DNA from: Planctomycetota bacterium
GTDB lineage: Bacteria; Planctomycetota; UBA1135; GCA-002686595
Reading direction: 5' to 3'
Assembly (NCBI GenBank): GCA_004296785.1
Contig: SCVU01000040.1
Span: 1-20,304 of the forward strand
DNA length: 20,304 bases
The notes under the pieces were generated by a model, which was not told the DNA's origin, did no database searches, and was given only the letters and a program-made list of their open reading frames with translations. The position numbers and the translations under genes are program-made. Positions 1 through 8,700 of this stretch are shown here, one piece after another. Position 1 is the first letter of the stretch; each line of letters opens with the position of its first letter.

Positions 1-753
1 CGCGGCACGATCCACCATCGGCTCGAGCTGCTCGGCAAGCACTGCCGCGACTTCCACGAGCTGCAGCGCCGGCGCTTGAAGGGCACGCTCGAGCCGCAGC
101 TCGCGCTCGACGAGCTCGAGACGTACGAGACCGATCGGCGCTTGAAGCCGGTGACGGTGCCCGTGCTGATCCACGAGTCGTCGTGGTTCGTGCTCGACGT
201 GCAGGTCGCGCCGATGGCGTCGCGCGGCGGGCTCGCCGAGTATCACGAGGCGCGCAAGCAGGCGCTCGTCGAGCGCGAAGGGCGCCGCAAGAGCGGGTCG
301 CGCGAGGCGGTGAGGAAGTGCTTCCAGAGCGCGTCGCCGCTGCTTGCGAGCGGCGTTTCGGGGATCCTGCGCACCGACCAGAAGCAGACCTACGTCGGAT
401 TGAAGAAGCGCGAGCTGCCCGCGGCGCTGCTGCACGTGCGGATCTCGTCGAAGGAGCCGCGCGGGCTCTACAACCCGCTGTTTCGCATCAACAGCACGCT
501 CGCGATGCTGCGCGACGGCGTGTCGCGGTTGGTGCGGCGCACGTGCGCCGCGTCGAAGCTGCGCGAGCAGCTCGAGAAGCACCTGTGGATCTGGATCGTG
601 TATCGCAACTACGTGCGCCGCGTGGTCAACCGCAGCATCCAGTCGGCCGCTGGCGTGCTGCGACTCTTCGAAGGCCCGCTGGCGACCGATGACCTGCTGG
701 GCCTGGAAGCCGCGTACCGCTCGGATCCTCCGGGAATCCGCGCAGCGAGCTAG
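1..753 (+). CDS. IS1-like DDE transposase-related protein, 5' end outside window
   Basis: The reading frame is open from base 1 to the TAG at 751-753, giving 250 residues. A TTG at 76 could serve as a start, but the in-frame residues before it (HHRLELLGKHCRDFHEL) look like real protein, so the gene most likely begins left of the window. The segment LDELETYE (Asp codon 109-111), the following TVPVLIHESSWFVLDVQV strands, RTDQKQTY (Asp codon 376-378), YNPLFRINSTLAMLRDGVSRL and the late IYRNYVR-like helix match what I remember of IS1-type DDE transposase-like proteins. Those start with a zinc finger and helix-turn-helix, which here would be off the window. I could not assign the third acidic residue with certainty. 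No terminal inverted repeat is visible between its stop and scpB, 11 nt away and convergent, so an intact insertion sequence cannot be claimed. Family call from memory of motifs; moderate confidence. Confidence 0.55.
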   Translation, partial: RGTIHHRLELLGKHCRDFHELQRRRLKGTLEPQLALDELETYETDRRLKPVTVPVLIHESSWFVLDVQVAPMASRGGLAEYHEARKQALVEREGRRKSGSREAVRKCFQSASPLLASGVSGILRTDQKQTYVGLKKRELPAALLHVRISSKEPRGLYNPLFRINSTLAMLRDGVSRLVRRTCAASKLREQLEKHLWIWIVYRNYVRRVVNRSIQSAAGVLRLFEGPLATDDLLGLEAAYRSDPPGIRAAS

Positions 754-764
754 ACCAGGGTCCG

Positions 765-1490
765 TTAGTCCTTCACGAGCTCCGCGTCGCGCGGCAGTTC
801 CTGCAAGCTCGCCAGCCCGAACTGATCGAGGAACTCCCGCGTCGTCGCATACTGCAGCGGCGACCCCGGCTGCTCCGCGCGACCGCACACCTTGACCAGC
901 CGCCGGTCGATCAGCGACCGCAGCACCGGCCCCGCCTGCACACCGCGGATCGCCTCGACCTCGGCCTTCGTGACCGGCTGTCGGTACGCGACGATCGCCA
1001 GCGTCTCGAGCGCGGCCGGGCTGACCTTCTCGTTCTTCCGCTGCCGCGCCAGGCGCGCGACGATCCACGCCTGCGACGGCGTCGTCAGGACGCGCCAGCC
1101 GCCGGCGAGTTCGCGCAATTCGAGCGGCAGCTTCGCGAGCGCCATCCGCTCGGCCAGCGCGGCGAGCGCGTCGCGCACGGCGTCGCTCGTCGTGCCCGGC
1201 AGCAGCACGCCGAGGCGAGCGATCGAGAGTGCTTCGGGCGACGCGAAGAGCAGCGCGAGCACGGCGTTCTCCAGTTCTTCGCCGGCGAGCACTTCGACCG
1301 CCGGCAGCGCGGCGTCGGTCGCGTCTTCGGTCGCTGCGTCGGTCGCCGACTCGGGGCCGAGTTCCGCGGCGAGCGCTTGCTCGTCGGCCTCGGGCGGCGC
1401 TGCCTGCCCGTTCGAAACGGCGTCGGAGCGCTCTTCCACGGGGGTCCCGAGCTGTTCCTCGGACGCGGAAAGCGAGCGTTTCTTGGCCAT
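765..1490 (-). CDS. scpB: Segregation and condensation protein B
   Basis: ScpB is the winged-helix kleisin partner that, with ScpA, binds SMC and drives chromosome condensation and segregation on the nucleoid. The 241-residue protein opens with a low-complexity Ala/Glu-rich tail (residues 1-70). The first winged-helix region (about 71-150) includes ENAVLALLFASPEALS and ELAGGWRVLT. The second (about 157-225) carries the family hallmark ETLAIVAYRQPVTKAEVEAI at 162-181, followed by a GPVLRSLIDRRLVK helix-turn. The core is of normal size; only the N-terminal tail is longer than in model ScpB. The ATG at 1490 is the first in this frame after the preceding gene. No Shine-Dalgarno is evident, and a 9-bp inverted repeat abuts the start codon. 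ScpA is not in the window. It is the last minus-strand gene and converges on the transposase-like gene. Identification is firm. Confidence 0.93.
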   Translation of the reverse strand: MAKKRSLSASEEQLGTPVEERSDAVSNGQAAPPEADEQALAAELGPESATDAATEDATDAALPAVEVLAGEELENAVLALLFASPEALSIARLGVLLPGTTSDAVRDALAALAERMALAKLPLELRELAGGWRVLTTPSQAWIVARLARQRKNEKVSPAALETLAIVAYRQPVTKAEVEAIRGVQAGPVLRSLIDRRLVKVCGRAEQPGSPLQYATTREFLDQFGLASLQELPRDAELVKD

Positions 1491-1523
1491 CGCACGCGCA
1501 GGATCGCCTGCTCGGCGCGTGCG
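1491..1523 (-). repeat. 9-bp inverted repeat abutting the scpB start codon
   Basis: Bases 1491-1499 (CGCACGCGC) and 1515-1523 (GCGCGTGCG) are perfect reverse complements separated by 15 nt. On the minus strand the stem would end directly at the scpB ATG. There is no T-run, so it does not look like an intrinsic terminator. It could mask the ribosome entry site, or be chance in CG-rich sequence. Confidence 0.4.
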
Positions 1524-1544
1524 GTCAAGGGCCGTGCGCGAAGC

Positions 1545-2534
1545 TCAGCGCGCGAGCTCGAGCAGCGGCGAGAGATCGACCTCGTAGAAGCGCTCCATCG
1601 CGGCGCGCCACTGCCAGAACTCGGCGTCCTCGATCGGCTGCTGCTCGAGCGAGCGCAGCACCTCCGGCCCGAGCTCGGCCCAGCCGCCGTTGCTCGCCGG
1701 CAGGTGTCCGTCGACGCGCGCGAGCAAGAGCTTGCCCTCCTGCTCGAGCGGTCCTGCGACGTCGCCGGGCCGCGTGCGGAACGCGAGCTGCGCGAGCGGC
1801 GAGCGCTCGCTGCGCACGACCGGCGGCACGCGGCCGCCCTGTTCGCGCGACGGGTCGAGGCTGTAGCGCTTCGCGGCGTCCTCGAACGACATCCCGCCGT
1901 CGAGCGCCGTCCGGACTTCCTGCGCGCGCGCCGCGTCGGCGACGACGATCACGTGCAACGCCGCGCGCTCGCTCGAATGCAGCCACGTGCGCACCGCGCG
2001 CTCGGCGCGCAGCTGGTCCTCGCACTGCTCGCGCACGCGCTCGAAGTAGCGCTGCGGCTCGAGCCCGAGTCGCTCGCGCACGTACGCGTCTGCGCCGGCC
2101 GGGAAGCCCTGCTTCTTGACCAGCGCGTCGAGCTCGGCGCGCGCCGTCTGGTAGCGCGCGTCGACTTCGTCCGCACCGATGCGCACGCCGAGCCGGCGCG
2201 CCTCGTCGCGCGCGATCCGCGTGTTGACGAGCCGGTCGACGTACTCGCCGAGCGCGCCGCTCTCGCTGTGCATCCACATGCCGAGCAGCTCGGACGCGTC
2301 GATCGAGGCGCCGCCGACGCGCGCGATCTCGAGCCCGCTCTTGCGCGGCGCGGAGGCGGGCGCGGCGCTCGACTGCGCACCCGCTCCGGACGCACTCTGC
2401 GCCGCTGTGTGCGTTCCGCCGAGCGCGGGCGCGTCGGGATTCGTCTCGCGCGGCGCGCGCGGCGCGCCGCACGCGGCCGCGCACGCACACGCGAGCGCGC
2501 ACAGCGCGATCGCAGGACTTCGGAAAGCGCTCAC
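1545..2534 (-). CDS. SurA/PpiC-like parvulin-domain protein, probable lipoprotein
   Basis: The 329-residue protein starts at a GTG (2534) only 4 nt after the preceding stop; no good Shine-Dalgarno is seen, suggesting translational coupling. The N-terminus is a hydrophobic stretch ending in Cys-rich LACACAAACG; Cys16 or Cys22 could be a lipidation site, followed by a Ser/Ala-rich linker to about residue 66. Residues 68-185 are helical and resemble the SurA N-terminal chaperone region (YVDRLVNTRIARDEARRLG). Residues 190-280 fit a parvulin rotamase domain: ALHVIVV, GMSFEDAAKRYSLDPSREQGG, then PLAQLAFRTRPGDVAGPL. The usual GGDLG-F segment reads GGRVPPV, so peptidyl-prolyl isomerase activity may be weak or lost while the chaperone role remains. 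By context it may fold exported proteins of this operon, for example the large pseudopilins; that is inference. Confidence 0.8.
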   Translation of the reverse strand: MSAFRSPAIALCALACACAAACGAPRAPRETNPDAPALGGTHTAAQSASGAGAQSSAAPASAPRKSGLEIARVGGASIDASELLGMWMHSESGALGEYVDRLVNTRIARDEARRLGVRIGADEVDARYQTARAELDALVKKQGFPAGADAYVRERLGLEPQRYFERVREQCEDQLRAERAVRTWLHSSERAALHVIVVADAARAQEVRTALDGGMSFEDAAKRYSLDPSREQGGRVPPVVRSERSPLAQLAFRTRPGDVAGPLEQEGKLLLARVDGHLPASNGGWAELGPEVLRSLEQQPIEDAEFWQWRAAMERFYEVDLSPLLELAR

Positions 2535-2538
2535 GTCG

Positions 2539-4137
2539 CTAGCGGTACACGACGCGGCGGATCACGCCGGTGTGCTTGCACGTGTTGCACGGCACCAGCC
2601 GGCTCGCCGAATTGACGGCGGTCTGGCCGCTGCGATTGCCGCCGCCCGAGTTGTTCGGCGTGCTCGGCACGATGCCGCCCGAGGCCTGCTCGGTCGCGCC
2701 CTTGCCGCCGCACTCGGGGCAGTTCTCGCCCTGCAGCGCGACGACCTGCATCGTGCCGCCGTACTCGGCGTGGTACGCGAGCATCCACTGCACGCGCGTG
2801 CCGATCATCTGCTCGCGCCAGAACGCCTCGGCGTCCTCGGTGTTCTGCGCGCCGCCGCCGGCCGCCTTGCGCGCGACCGCCTGGTTGTCGAGGTAGCGCT
2901 GGAGCGCCTCCGCGATCTTCTGCTGCTCGGAGGTCGTGCCCTTGGGGAGCTCGGCCTTCTTCTCGCCTTCCTTCTTCTTGTCGAGGCCCTTGCGCGCGCG
3001 CTCCTCGCCGAGCAACCACGTGCCGAGCCCGTACGACGCGCGGTGCGTGCCGCGCTTCTCGCGCGCGTCCCACATCGACTTCACGCCGGCCGGCTCGAGC
3101 GTCTTCGAGCTCTTCTGCAGCGCCGCCGTCACCGCGTCGAGCGTCTCCTGCGCGAGCAGGCTGCCCGCGTACTCGACGCACTGCGCGAACGAGTACTTCT
3201 GCGCGGCCGCGCGCGCCAGGCGCTCGGACTCGCGATACCACAGCAGCGCGACTTGCTGCTTCAGATAGCTCTCGCGCGCCTTGTCGAGGCGGTCCTTCGA
3301 CTTCTTCCACTCCGGCATCAGCGGGCTGTCGGGCCAGCGCTCGACGAACGCCTTCGACAGCGCGAGCGCCTTGTCGAAGTTGTCGCGCTTGCGCTCGAGG
3401 TCGATCGCCGCGATCGCGTCGACCTGCTCCTGCAGCGCGGCCTTCGTGCTCGCGCGCGAGCGCGCGGCGGCGACCTCGGCCGACTTGAACTGCGGATCCT
3501 TCGCCGCGGTCTCCGCGTAGTGCTTGGCGGCGCCGGCGAAGTCGAGGATCTTCTCGCAGTAGCGCGCGAGCTCGAACGCGGCCTCGGCGCCGGCCGCGCC
3601 TTCGGCCGCGAGGCCGGTGGCGAGCTCGAGCTGCTTCTGCTGGTACAGCTCCTGCTTCGTGTAGATGTCGAGCGCCGGCACCTGCACCTGCGTCGCGGGT
3701 CCCGCGATGCGCGACAGCGGCAACTGCAGCAGGCTCTGCGCGGTCTTGATGTGCAGCGCGTCGGGCGCGTGGTTGACGATCTTGCCGATCACGCTGCGGC
3801 CGTCGGTCAGCGGCACCTGGTCGGCAGTGACGAGCACCTCGCCGCCGTTCGGATCGAGGTAGCCGAAGTCGATCTGCAGCTCGCGCGCCTGCACCGGATC
3901 GAGGCGGCCCCAGTCGAGCGCGACGCGGCCGCCGGTGTCGGCGCGCACGAGGTCGAGCTGTGCGCTCGAGTGCGACTCGATGCGCGCCCACAGGATCGAG
4001 CCGTCGCGCAGCTTGATCATCCGTGTGGCGCTTGCGCCACCATCAACACGCGGCGCGCCGACGTCCTGCGCGCACAGCGTCAGCACGAGCACGAGCGCGG
4101 CGGCGATGGAACCGAGCAGTCGCATGCGTTGCATCAT
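2539..4137 (-). CDS. Exported protein with DnaJ-like four-Cys C-terminus and helical repeats
   Basis: Not assignable to a named family. The 532-residue product has a signal peptide (LLGSIAAALVLVLTLCAQ), so most of it should lie outside the cytoplasm. Two related beta segments follow: MIKLRDGSILWARIESHSS near residues 40-58 and PLTDGRSVIGKIVNHAPDAL near 108-127. These look like small SH3/Sm-type barrels. Residues about 160-430 are charged helices with TPR-like spacing (AFELARYCEKILDFAGAAKHY). The C-terminus has CPECGGKG (Cys473, Cys476) and, 40 residues on, PCNTCKHTG (Cys517, Cys520). This recalls the CxxCxGxG zinc-binding repeats of DnaJ, here split by a Gly/Ser/Asn-rich loop. Three ATGs lie close together (4137, 4134, 4125); the first is 6 nt after the gspI stop and is used here, but any could be the start. 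Its place between gspI and the PpiC-like gene suggests an accessory role in pseudopilus assembly or cargo handling. Confidence 0.7.
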   Translation of the reverse strand: MMQRMRLLGSIAAALVLVLTLCAQDVGAPRVDGGASATRMIKLRDGSILWARIESHSSAQLDLVRADTGGRVALDWGRLDPVQARELQIDFGYLDPNGGEVLVTADQVPLTDGRSVIGKIVNHAPDALHIKTAQSLLQLPLSRIAGPATQVQVPALDIYTKQELYQQKQLELATGLAAEGAAGAEAAFELARYCEKILDFAGAAKHYAETAAKDPQFKSAEVAAARSRASTKAALQEQVDAIAAIDLERKRDNFDKALALSKAFVERWPDSPLMPEWKKSKDRLDKARESYLKQQVALLWYRESERLARAAAQKYSFAQCVEYAGSLLAQETLDAVTAALQKSSKTLEPAGVKSMWDAREKRGTHRASYGLGTWLLGEERARKGLDKKKEGEKKAELPKGTTSEQQKIAEALQRYLDNQAVARKAAGGGAQNTEDAEAFWREQMIGTRVQWMLAYHAEYGGTMQVVALQGENCPECGGKGATEQASGGIVPSTPNNSGGGNRSGQTAVNSASRLVPCNTCKHTGVIRRVVYR

Positions 4138-4143
4138 AGGGGT

Positions 4144-4629
4144 TCAGTCCTGCGCGCGGTGCTTCGCGCGCTGGCGCGCGCCGAACGGGATCTGCCGCGG
4201 GAACACGGTCTCGAAGCGCGCGGTCTTCGCGACGCCGGACGAAGTCCAGCCGAGCTCGACCTCGACGTGGTACTCCTCGACCACCGACGCGGCGTCGATC
4301 GGCAGCAGCACGGGCTTCGCCGAATAGTAGATCTGCGCGTTGCCGGGCAGCTTGCGCTCGACGACGGCCTCGGGCTCGCCCGCCTCGCCGTTCGGGTCGA
4401 GCGGAAAGAGCGTCTCCTCGAGATCGGCGAGCACGGCCTCGACGGCCTGCGCGGACGACGTGCGCATGGCCGACGTGCGCGCGAGCGCGGCGCCGAACGA
4501 CAGCAGACCGAGCACGACCGACAGGCCGAGCAGCAGGATGCCCATCGCGAGCACGACCTCGAGCAGCGTGAAGCCGGCGCGCGCGCGCGCGCTGCGCAGC
4601 CGAGCCGAGAGCTTGCCGCGCGCGCTCAC
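4144..4629 (-). CDS. gspI: Type II secretion minor pseudopilin GspI-like
   Basis: A 161-residue minor pseudopilin. The N-terminus is a basic leader followed by AGF-TLLEVVLAMGILLLG: cleavage is predicted after Gly19, giving Phe20 as +1 and Glu24 as +5, with the hydrophobic N-helix running to about residue 48. The rest (SAQAVEAVLADLEETLFP, then beta strands such as YHVEVELGW) fits GspI, somewhat longer than the usual 120-130 residues. The start is GTG at 4629, which overlaps the gspJ stop as GTGA. A GAGGAG lies 8 nt upstream, which rules out the long upstream extension of this frame. In known systems GspI nucleates the I-J-K tip complex. Position next to J and K supports the call. Confidence 0.83.
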   Translation of the reverse strand: MSARGKLSARLRSARARAGFTLLEVVLAMGILLLGLSVVLGLLSFGAALARTSAMRTSSAQAVEAVLADLEETLFPLDPNGEAGEPEAVVERKLPGNAQIYYSAKPVLLPIDAASVVEEYHVEVELGWTSSGVAKTARFETVFPRQIPFGARQRAKHRAQD

Positions 4630-5705
4630 GGCCGCCACTCCTCGCGCTGCGACGGGATCACGACCTCGCGCTGGCTCGGCTCGCCGTGGCGCAGCCACGC
4701 ACCGGCCTTGTGCTCGGCCGCGCGCGTGCCGCGCTGCCCGCGCCGCACGCGCGCTTCGTTGCCGCTCGTGCCGAGCAGCTCGAGCCACTCCTCGCCGAGC
4801 AGCAGGAACGAACCGACCGGCGGCAGCTTCGACGCGTCGTCGACGCGCAGCGCGCCTTCCTTGATCCCGACGTCGGCGGTCGTCGACACGCGCCGCATCT
4901 TCCCGCGCGCCGTCTCGACTTCGAACACGAGGCGCATGCGCCGCGGCAACTGCGGGCGCTGCACGCCGAGCGGCGAGACGAGCGCGGACATCGCGGCGCC
5001 CGGTTCGTTCGCCACGAAGCGCTCGGCATCCGGCCGCGCCGCGCCGCGCGCGTCCCAGCTCGCGAACGACTGCTCGCGCGCCGCGCCCGACTCCCAGCCG
5101 CTCGACAGGTCGGTGCCCGCGCTCGCGCACAGCGCCTCGAACCACAGCACGCCGCCGGTGACTTCCTCGAGCACGCCCGAGGCGGGGCGACCGCTCGACG
5201 AGAAGAAGCGCGGATCGAGCAGCGAGAGGCCCGCGCCCGGGCCGTACAAGCGCACGCCGCGCCACAGCACGCCGTCCCACTCCAGGCGCGCGCCCGCGGT
5301 CGACGCCGGCAAGAGCGCCCAGCAGACCTCGAGCAGTCCCTGGCCCAGCACCGGCGCGTCGCTCGCGACCTGCAGCCGCTCGATCTCGCCCGCCGACGCC
5401 GCGCGCACGAGGCGCAGGCGCAGACACGGCAGCGTCGCGATGCCGTCGCCGTCGACGTCGAACGGCGCCCACTCGACGAGCAGATCGCCGCGCGGTCCGC
5501 TCTCGACGGCCGCGAGATCGGACGCGAGCAGCTCGGTCACCGCGCTCGACATCTCGTTCTGCGAGCGCCGCTCCTCCGTCTTGCGCCACAGCGTCATCGA
5601 CGTGTCGATCAGCTTGACCAGCGCGAGCACGAGCAGCGACGCGAGCCCGAGCGCGAGCACGAGCTCGATCAGCGTGAGTCCGCGGCGATCGGCGTCGCGC
5701 GTCAC
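4626..5705 (-). CDS. gspJ: Type II secretion minor pseudopilin GspJ-like, enlarged
   Basis: A 359-residue pseudopilin, well above the roughly 200 of typical GspJ. The leader MTRDADRRG precedes LTLIELVLALGLASLL, with cleavage predicted after Gly9 and Glu14 at +5. The helix continues into SQNEMSSAVTELLASDLAAV, a segment typical of GspJ. A DVDGDG loop (Asp83, 85, 87) looks like an EF-hand-type calcium site. The GspJ-like strands LRLVFEVETARGKMRRVS lie near residues 255-275. After them comes an extra module, GEEWLELLGTSGNEARVRRG followed by a GT and a His/Gly turn, which has cousins in the GspK next door. GTG at 5705 is the start: it overlaps the gspK stop (GTGA) and has a GGAGG 8 nt upstream. 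It presumably forms the pseudopilus tip with I and K. Confidence 0.85.
   Translation of the reverse strand: MTRDADRRGLTLIELVLALGLASLLVLALVKLIDTSMTLWRKTEERRSQNEMSSAVTELLASDLAAVESGPRGDLLVEWAPFDVDGDGIATLPCLRLRLVRAASAGEIERLQVASDAPVLGQGLLEVCWALLPASTAGARLEWDGVLWRGVRLYGPGAGLSLLDPRFFSSSGRPASGVLEEVTGGVLWFEALCASAGTDLSSGWESGAAREQSFASWDARGAARPDAERFVANEPGAAMSALVSPLGVQRPQLPRRMRLVFEVETARGKMRRVSTTADVGIKEGALRVDDASKLPPVGSFLLLGEEWLELLGTSGNEARVRRGQRGTRAAEHKAGAWLRHGEPSQREVVIPSQREEWRP
4638..4643 (-). promoter_or_regulatory. Shine-Dalgarno of gspI
   Basis: GAGGAG on the minus strand, 8 nt before GTG 4629, in the end of gspJ. It supports the GTG start and the 161-residue product. Confidence 0.75.
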
Positions 5706-8700
5706 TCGTCGACCCTCCGCAGCGTGCGGCCCGGCGCGTACGAGCGCAGGCCGAACAGCTTGAGCCGCGGCGCGCACTTCCAGCCGTGCGCGGCGCCGTT
5801 GACGACGTCGAACGACGTCGACTCGTGCTTGACGAACGCGCGCAGCTCGACGCGATCGGCGAGCGTGTCGAACACGTGCGCCTTGCCCTCGGGCATCCCC
5901 TCCCACTGCAACCGCAGCGGTCCGCCTTCGCTCGGCTCGCCGTCCCACGGCTCGGCGCGATCGAAGCGCACGAGCACGCCGACGTGCGGACCCGGCGCCT
6001 GCGCGGGCTCGGCGTGCCAGAAGCACTCCTTCCAGTACGCGCCCGGCTGGTCGAAGCACGCGCCGTAGTACGCGAGCTCGGACGCGTCGGCGCGCTCGGC
6101 CCAGCGATCCCAGTAGCGGAACGGGAACTGGATCACCGGCGTGTCGGCGAGGTGCGCGTCCGCGCTCGTGCCGTAACGGCCGCGGAACAGCGGGCCGCCG
6201 CGCTGGTCGTCGGCGCCGGGCGCGCTCGACGCGAGCGGCATGTCGAGACCGCCGCCGCGCTGGCGCGTCCAGTGGAAGAGCTCGCTGCCGACGAGCGCGG
6301 TGCCCGCCGCCGGGAATTCGTCGAGCTGCACGAGCGGCAGCAGCGCCTCGCCGCCGTTGACGTCCTGCGCGAGGCGACCGACCGTGCGGTACGACAGGAA
6401 CGTCACGCACTCGCCGACCTCGTGCGTCTCCTCGTCGGTGCCGAGCAGTCCGCGGCCGCCGGGCGCGATCACGATCGTGCCCGACTGCACGTCGCGCGAC
6501 ATGAACGCGACGATCTCGCCGCCGATGCGCAACAGGCCGCAGTCCTCGGGCAGCGACCCGGCGACGCCGAGCTGGGTGATCGTACCGTTCGGCAGCCGCA
6601 CGCTGTCCCGCGAGACCTCGAATGCACTCGAGCCGGCGAGCAGCGGCGTCGCGACGATCATCTGCGCGCCGAGTCCCACGCTCCCGATGTTCCCGCTGTG
6701 GAACGTGGTCGATCCGAACACCACCTCGTCGATCACGCACGACGCGATCGCGCCGCCCGTCACGGCGGTGCCGATGCCGGCGTTGGCGGACGCGACGGCG
6801 CCGCCGAGCTTCACCGTCTGCGCGACGCGCGGTCGCTCGCCGCTCGGGAACAGCGCGATGCGCGACTGCAAGCGGCGATCGACGATGTTGTTCACGCCGG
6901 GCTGTCCGCCGTACGGTCCTGCCGGGATCAGCATCGGCGAGGCGTCGTCGAGGCCGACCCAGAAGCAGTTGACGTCCAAGCCCGGATCGACGGCGCTGAA
7001 CCCCGGGTTCGCCGTGTACGCGCCCGGCAGGTAGTTGACGACGACGGCCTGGCCAGCCGCAGCCGTCGAGCTGCCCGGCGCCGGCAGGAGCCACGGGTAC
7101 GACACGTACGACACGGGCCGCTGCGCGTGCTGGATCGCGACCGGCCAGGCGAGCCCGTTCGGGTCGCCGTCCTGCAGGAACACCGGATCGAGACTGCCGG
7201 GCCAGCCCTCGTTCGGCTGCGCTTCCTCGGTGCGGAACGTCGGCACGATCGACGTACCCGCCGCGTGCTCGTGCGGGAACGTGCCGAGCACGCCGCGGAA
7301 CTGCAGCGCGCTCCACACGGCCTTCGTCACGTAGTGATTCGCGTAGCCCGGATCGAACGCGCCGAGCTCGTTGCTCCACAGCGACGTCGCGCCGGCAGTC
7401 GAAGGCGCCTGCGCCGGCGGCGGTTCGACCGCGGGATCGAGCGACACGTCGAACTCGGGCGCCGACGGACCACCGCCGCCGCCGCCCGGACCTCCAGGTC
7501 CCGCGCCGCCTCCACCGCCGCCGCCGCCCGGACCTCCGGGGCCCAGCCCGCCGCCGCCGCCGCCGGGACCGCCCGCGCCGGGACCGGGCTTCGCGTCGAC
7601 CTGCGGCGTGCCGGAGCCGTGCGCGGCGACGAGCGCGCGCGCGATGAACGTCGGATCGGCGCGCACGAGCTGCCCGTTCGCGATCGAGTCGTAGCGCACC
7701 CACTCGGTGCGCGCGCGCTCGGCGCCGGTGTGCACGAGCTGCGCGATCTCCGACTTGTTGCCGATCGGCGCCGGGAAGTTCACGCCCGACACCGCGCCCG
7801 GAGCGGGCAGCGAGATCGGGAACACGAACACCTGCAGCTCCAGCGACGCGTTCATCGCCGCCGGATCGGTCATGTTGCCGCCCCACTCGGTGACGAACGC
7901 ATGGCGACCGCCGAGCGCCATCGCGCCGGCCACCGGCGTGATGCCGAGCTCGTTCAGCGTCACGCCGCGCTGCGCGATCAGCAGCCGGTTGTTCGTCCAG
8001 CCCGAGTAGCGGATCACCTCGGCGCCGAACAGCGGCGTGCCCTTCGTCGTCGTGAGCGGCGTGAAGACCTGGCCCGAGGTCTGGTTGCGCACGCCGATGA
8101 TGATCTGGCACATCACCGCGTAGCCGCCCTGCTGCGAGAACGCGCCCATCACCTCGGCGGGCGCCATACCGCTGTCGGCCGGCCCGAGCTCGAGCGCCGT
8201 GACGTTGCTCGTGTTCCCCTCGATGCCGTTGCCGAGCGCGAGCGTCGCGATCTGCCCGGTCGGATTCGTCGGGTCGTTGACGATGATCTCGTCGCCTTTC
8301 GTCGCGCTGCCGCCGACGACCGCGTTGACCTGCGCGACCGCGAAGCGCCCGATCGAGGTCGGCAGCGCCGACTTGCCCGACAGCACGTCGGAGGTCAGCG
8401 CGAGCGAGTAGCCGTACAGCATCACCGGCGTGCCCGCCGCGTGATTGAGGTTCTTCGACAGGCCCTGCGAGATCGGCGTCGCCGTCGCGCCGCTCGCCTG
8501 CAGCGTCATCCGCTCGCGCACCAGGCGCCCGCCGCGGCCGGCGTACGCGCCGGTCGTGTCGTGCAGCGCCATGAACGTCTTGCCGCTCGTCACGCGCGCC
8601 TCGATCAGCTCTTCGCCGATGCGCAGCACGCACGGATCGGGGAAGCCCTCGGTCGTCTCGACCGTGATCATCGCGACGCCGTCGAGCAGCGGCGCAGAAA

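Noticed and set aside
735..775. Terminator between the transposase-like gene and scpB
   Set aside because: No stem with T-run could be seen in this convergent gap.
2179..5763. Plus-strand open frame of 1,194 codons
   Set aside because: Opposite four recognisable minus-strand genes; low-complexity Arg/Leu/Ala translation with no motif.
7471..7589. Proline-rich plus-strand protein across the repeat
   Set aside because: It is simply the antisense reading of the Gly-rich linker; no start site or neighbours support it.
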